DNA from: Lachnospiraceae bacterium GAM79
GTDB taxonomy: Bacteria > Bacillota > Clostridia > Lachnospirales > Lachnospiraceae
Direction of reading: 5' to 3'
NCBI GenBank assembly: GCA_003584705.1
Contig: AP018536.1
Location: forward strand, 1,674,001-1,738,000
Length of the DNA stretch: 64,000 bases
Within the stretch, counting starts at the first letter, position 1. Every line of letters begins with the position of its first letter. Position numbers and translations under genes: made by a program. The notes beneath the pieces were generated by a model. The model did no database searches, had not been told where the DNA came from, and worked only from the letters and a program-made list of their open reading frames with translations. Shown one piece after another: positions 60,626 through 64,000 of this stretch.

Positions 60626-61777
60626 ATGAAAATGAAACACAACAGATTTCAGAAACGTTTGATAACACAATTGTCACTATGGCTGGTACTGCTATTGACA
60701 TTTACCGGCTGTGCGGAAAGCACCGTCACGCCGCAGGATAATACCTATACGATAGAGCAGCCGGCGACGATCCCCACCGAATTGCTGGAGGCATCGGAGA
60801 CTGCAGCATCGGAACCCGAATCCGGACAGCCACAGGAAAACGCTTCGGATACACAAGAATCGCAGCAGGTCACATCTGCAACAGATGCTTCGACAGGAGA
60901 GGGCACAGCAGCATTTTCCCTTTGGGAGATTCCGGCATACTCCGGCACGCCTTATACAGAGGTCAATGGCAACAAACCTTATTTCACAGAGGCAGATCTG
61001 ACCACACAGTCCTTCGAGACATACAGCGGGCTAGACAGCCTGGGGCGCTGTGGCGTGGCATATGCCAACGTAGGACAGGACCTGATGCCGACAGAACCGA
61101 GAGGGGAGATCGGAGCCGTGAAGCCTACCGGATGGCATCTGGTGAAATACGATAACGTGGACGGAAAATACCTATACAATCGCTGCCACCTGATCGCCTA
61201 CATGCTGGCGGCGGAAAACGCCAATCCGCAGAACCTGATCACAGGAACCAGATATCTCAACGTGCAGGGAATGCTTCCTTTTGAGACGAAAGTCTGCGAT
61301 TATATCAAAAATACAGGGAATCATGTCCTGTACCGTGTCACTCCCATATTTGACGGGGATAACCTGCTGGCAGACGGTGTCCTCATGGAAGCCTATTCTG
61401 TGGAAGATGTCGGAGAGGGAATCCAATTCTGTGTATTTGCATACAATGTGCAGCCGGGGATCGGTATTGATTATGCTACAGGGGATAACTGGGCAGAGAG
61501 CAACGCGGCATCCCAGGAAGCGGCAGCACCCATTGTGATAGAAACACCGACACAACAACCCCAGACAGACACTACGGTGCAGATCACACCGGAACCGTCA
61601 GTGCCACAGGAATCACAGGAAACTACCTATGTGCTGAATACCAACACCATGAAATTCCACTATCCGTCCTGCTCCAGCGTGGATCAGATGAAGGAGAAAA
61701 ACAAAGAGATATATACCGGCAACAGAGAAGATATCATCAATATGGGATATATGCCCTGTAAGCGGTGCAATCCTTAA
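60626..61777 (+). CDS. DNA/RNA non-specific endonuclease lipoprotein with C-terminal Cys/His motif
   Basis: A 383-residue surface nuclease. Lipobox FTGC (Cys about 29), low-complexity linker (about 35-95), a beta-beta-alpha-metal nuclease domain (about 96-285) with YLYNRCHLIAYMLAAENANPQNLITGTRYLNVQGM, where the usual DRGH is replaced by NRCH, as in the EndA-type/streptococcal group. A second linker leads to NTMKFHYPSCSSVDQMKEKNK..MGYMPCKRCNP, a small Cys/His motif often found at the ends of clostridial nucleases. Likely role: digesting extracellular DNA. Start ATG 60626, AAGGGAG about 13 bp upstream. Confidence 0.88.
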   Translation: MKMKHNRFQKRLITQLSLWLVLLLTFTGCAESTVTPQDNTYTIEQPATIPTELLEASETAASEPESGQPQENASDTQESQQVTSATDASTGEGTAAFSLWEIPAYSGTPYTEVNGNKPYFTEADLTTQSFETYSGLDSLGRCGVAYANVGQDLMPTEPRGEIGAVKPTGWHLVKYDNVDGKYLYNRCHLIAYMLAAENANPQNLITGTRYLNVQGMLPFETKVCDYIKNTGNHVLYRVTPIFDGDNLLADGVLMEAYSVEDVGEGIQFCVFAYNVQPGIGIDYATGDNWAESNAASQEAAAPIVIETPTQQPQTDTTVQITPEPSVPQESQETTYVLNTNTMKFHYPSCSSVDQMKEKNKEIYTGNREDIINMGYMPCKRCNP

Positions 61778-61807
61778 TCGGCAAGTGAATTAGATATAGC
61801 AGAAAAG

Positions 61808-61849
61808 GACCTTCGAGATACTGATAACAGCCTCGAAGCTCCTTATTAT
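61808..61849 (+). terminator. Terminator after the nuclease gene
   Basis: AAGGACCTTCGAG and CTCGAAGCTCCTT pair with one mismatch, followed by ATTATTTG. Confidence 0.75.
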
Positions 61850-62071
61850 TTGCTTAGTAAAGATAAGAATATGGTTTGCTGCGATAGATATTAACTTTCC
61901 CGGATCGGACTAACCAGGGTTGCTGTACAGTAGTACTCTTTTTGGGTCTTTATGTTATCGCAATGGCATATTTGCGTCAACAGTTTTCGTATACTTGCAA
62001 ACATTCTGCAAATGCTATAGACTAAGACTAGTTTCTATATCTATTTGAATCAGAACAAAGGAGTATATGTT

Positions 62072-63076
62072 ATGTGTACAGCGGCAACTTATAAATCACA
62101 GGATTTTTATTTCGGCAGAACTTTTGATTATGAATTTAACTATGGGGAAGAGGTAACGGTAACACCACGCAATTATCCTTTTCCGCTACGGCATCAGAAT
62201 GCCCTGACGGAGCATTATGCCATGATCGGCATTGCTCATATGGCAGGGGATTATCCTTTGTACTATGATGCAGTGAATGAGAAAGGACTCGGCATGGCGG
62301 GACTGAATTTCCCGGGAAATGCAGTATACAGCAAAGTGCAGACAGGTAAGGACAACATCGCCCAGTTTGAGTTCATCCCCTGGATTCTGGGGCAGTGTGC
62401 CAATGTGCAGGAAGCCAGAGTATTGTTATCCCATATCAATCTGGTGGATACACCCTTTAATGAAAAATATCCGGTTTCTCCACTGCACTGGATTCTGGCA
62501 GACAAGGAAGAGGCCATTACGATCGAGTCTGTGCAGGAGGGGCTGAAGATCTATGACAACCCGGTGGGAGTATTGACGAACAATCCCCCGTTTCCAATCC
62601 AGATGTTTCGTTTGAACGATTATATGTCCCTGTCTTCCGAATCACCGACAAACCGTTTTTCCGCAGATCTGAAGCTGAAGCCGTACAGCAGAGGCATGGG
62701 AGCCATGGGACTGCCCGGGGATCTGTCTTCTGCATCCCGTTTTGTACGGGTGGCATTCACGAAGATGAATTCCCTGTCCGGATTGTCTGAGTCGGAGAGC
62801 GTCAGCCAGTTTTTCCATATTCTGGGGAGCGTGGATCAGACCAGAGGATGCTGTCAGCTGGACAAAGGGGAGTATGAGATCACTATCTACACTTCCTGCT
62901 GCAATGCAGACAGAGGAATTTACTATTATACGACCTATGAAAATCATCAGATTACTGCAGTAGATATGTACCGGGAAAATCTGGACAGTGATCGTCCTGT
63001 CCATTACCCGCTGGTGCAGGGAGAACATATTTTATTGCAGAATGCTGCAGCAGGAAGCGCGGAGGAAAACCAGTAA
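62072..63076 (+). CDS. Bile salt hydrolase (choloylglycine hydrolase family)
   Basis: An Ntn-hydrolase that deconjugates glycine/taurine bile salts. The 334-residue protein has the autocatalytic nucleophile Cys2 (MCTAATY), Arg in FGRTFDYE, Asn in GLNFPG, LTNNPPFPIQ and Arg in SSASRFVRV, the usual bile-salt-hydrolase active-site set. I chose the ATG at 62072 because Cys must be residue 2 and CAAAGGAG lies upstream. Penicillin V acylases share the fold, but the GLNFPG and LTNNP motifs favour bile salts. The stop overlaps the next gene (TAATG). Typical of gut bacteria. Confidence 0.93.
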   Translation: MCTAATYKSQDFYFGRTFDYEFNYGEEVTVTPRNYPFPLRHQNALTEHYAMIGIAHMAGDYPLYYDAVNEKGLGMAGLNFPGNAVYSKVQTGKDNIAQFEFIPWILGQCANVQEARVLLSHINLVDTPFNEKYPVSPLHWILADKEEAITIESVQEGLKIYDNPVGVLTNNPPFPIQMFRLNDYMSLSSESPTNRFSADLKLKPYSRGMGAMGLPGDLSSASRFVRVAFTKMNSLSGLSESESVSQFFHILGSVDQTRGCCQLDKGEYEITIYTSCCNADRGIYYYTTYENHQITAVDMYRENLDSDRPVHYPLVQGEHILLQNAAAGSAEENQ

Positions 63077-63672
63077 TGGATGTACAGAAAGAACAGGAGC
63101 AGCAAAACCGGACGGATCATGTAGTGTCCGGATTTGCATTCTATTCAGAGAAAGATGCCAGACTGGCAGAGCAGGAGAGACAGAAGATTGCTTATCTGGA
63201 TAAGCGGATCGATCGGACAAATCTGGAGTCCGTACTGGTTATTTATAAAAAAGCATTGGATGACAGGGTGTTCCGCACTCCGGTAGGTTTGGAATACCTC
63301 AGGGAATTGCAGGGAGAACTGAAAGCAGAGCAGGATCTGTTGGGAGAAGAGATTCCGCCGATCCCTCTGTGGACGAACTTTGCGGACACCAGGGAAAAAA
63401 CGTCTCCTGCCAGAAGAAGAATCAAACCGGCACCGGAAGAAAATAAAAATACGACGTTCCGGCTGTCTCTTATTATGAATATTGTGATGGTCATTGCAAT
63501 TATTGCAATGTTTATCATCACGCTGAATTCCGATCAGCCCAATGTCCTGAATTATGAAAGAAATCTGCAGAACAAATATGCCACCTGGGAGCAGGAACTG
63601 ACCCAGAGGGAGCAGACGGTACGGGAAAAGGAAAGAGAATTACATATAGAGACCGAAGTTTCACAAAATTGA
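63076..63672 (+). CDS. Uncharacterised single-span membrane protein coupled to the bile salt hydrolase
   Basis: A 198-residue protein: cytoplasmic helical part (about 15-115; YSEKDARLAEQERQKIAYLDKRID), one membrane span (about 133-154) and an extracellular coiled-coil tail (about 158-198). The segment YSEKDARLAEQE..KIAYLDKRI..FRTPVGLEYLRELQ resembles proteins of unknown function found widely in Lachnospiraceae. Translationally coupled to the hydrolase (TAATG). Confidence 0.75.
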   Translation: MDVQKEQEQQNRTDHVVSGFAFYSEKDARLAEQERQKIAYLDKRIDRTNLESVLVIYKKALDDRVFRTPVGLEYLRELQGELKAEQDLLGEEIPPIPLWTNFADTREKTSPARRRIKPAPEENKNTTFRLSLIMNIVMVIAIIAMFIITLNSDQPNVLNYERNLQNKYATWEQELTQREQTVREKERELHIETEVSQN

Positions 63673-63691
63673 CATATTTACACGTTATAGT

Positions 63692-63748
63692 GTAAGTATT
63701 CAGGAAAGCCTCGAAGAGGCGATTTTGCGAATGGGGCTGAATAGTTAC
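63692..63748 (+). repeat. 5'-UTR repeat, short version, upstream of the last response regulator
   Basis: GTAAGTATTCAG (63692-63703) and CTGAATAGTTAC (63737-63748) form inverted ends with one mismatch around GCCTCGAAGAGGC and TTTTGCGAATGGGG. It ends 27 bp before the next start codon. Confidence 0.75.
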
Positions 63749-63775
63749 TATCTCAAGATAGGAAGGTGAGGGTGT

Positions 63776-64000
63776 ATGGACAGACTGAAAGTACTGGTAG
63801 TAGATGATGAGAGCAGAATGCGCAAGCTGGTCCGGGATTTCCTGGTGAAGAGCAATTTTGATGTACTGGAAGCCGGTGATGGTGAGGAGGCACTGGATAT
63901 TTTTTATAAAGAAAAAGATATCGCATTGATCATTCTGGATGTGATGATGCCGAAGATGGACGGATGGCAGGTGTGCCGGGAGATCCGGGTGAACTCCAAA
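63776..64000 (+). CDS. Response regulator, N-terminal 75 codons (cut by window edge)
   Basis: Receiver domain start: LKVLVVDDESRMRKLVRDFLV with the acidic pair, and LIILDVMMPKMDG with the phospho-acceptor Asp. RBS GGAAGGTGAGGG before ATG 63776. The output domain is beyond the window; the receiver looks like the OmpR class. Confidence 0.9.
   Translation, partial: MDRLKVLVVDDESRMRKLVRDFLVKSNFDVLEAGDGEEALDIFYKEKDIALIILDVMMPKMDGWQVCREIRVNSK

Overview
The window looks like a chromosomal piece of a gut Lachnospiraceae (Clostridium cluster XIVa) bacterium. This rests on the moderate G+C coding style with strong AGGAGG-type ribosome sites, the monoderm protein set (many Gly/Ala-Cys lipoproteins, VanY and YkuD wall enzymes, SecG/YajC, the gene order secG-rnr-smpB-ssrA), a bile salt hydrolase, and clostridial mobile-element debris. 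The genus cannot be fixed from sequence reading alone.

Layout. 1-377: truncated end of an IS1182-family element whose full second copy lies at 58749-60409. 411-1624: a non-coding fold-back element, two ~178-bp inverted arms around fourteen 52-bp tandem repeats, abutting the aroC stop codon. 1.6-15.3 kb: housekeeping and amino-acid genes: aroC, a VanY-type carboxypeptidase, tgt, yajC, then leuB-ilvD-ilvB coupled to an L,D-transpeptidase, serC-serA and a PHP phosphoesterase. 15.7-25.6 kb: a six-gene transport operon mixing sugar-ABC parts (two very long binding lipoproteins, two permeases) with an HlyD-like adaptor and a reduced MacB-like membrane protein, without any ATPase. 25.6-33.5 kb: YgjP-like metalloprotease, thiamine pyrophosphokinase, a DUF4430 lipoprotein with an ECF S-component, a two-component system, leuCD. 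33.9-46.1 kb: CDF transporter, gpmI, an Fe-S aldo/keto reductase, enolase, oppBCDFA, secG. 46.3-49.6 kb: rnr, smpB and tmRNA.

From just after tmRNA (49.6 kb) to about 60.4 kb the content becomes accessory: a dead IS200 element, an Xre regulator, two related leader-peptide attenuators about 7 kb apart, a membrane/lipoprotein module, a toxin-antitoxin pair, small proteins typical of degraded conjugative elements, two adjoining clusters of short repeated DNA motifs, a cloverleaf palindrome, and the IS1182-family element. After it come an extracellular nuclease lipoprotein, a bile salt hydrolase with a membrane partner, and the start of a response regulator cut by the window edge.

How genes work together: leuB, leuCD, ilvD and ilvB cover most of leucine/valine synthesis (ilvC, ilvN and leuA are not here); serC and serA give serine from 3-phosphoglycerate; gpmI and eno are consecutive glycolytic steps; rnr, smpB and ssrA form the trans-translation and RNA-decay set. 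The window is also rich in intergenic folding elements of several unrelated families. The most distinctive are the fold-back tandem-repeat element, the twin leader attenuators, an enolase leader whose Shine-Dalgarno forms one arm of a terminator-like hairpin, and a recurrent 5'-UTR repeat ahead of aroC, smpB and the last response regulator.
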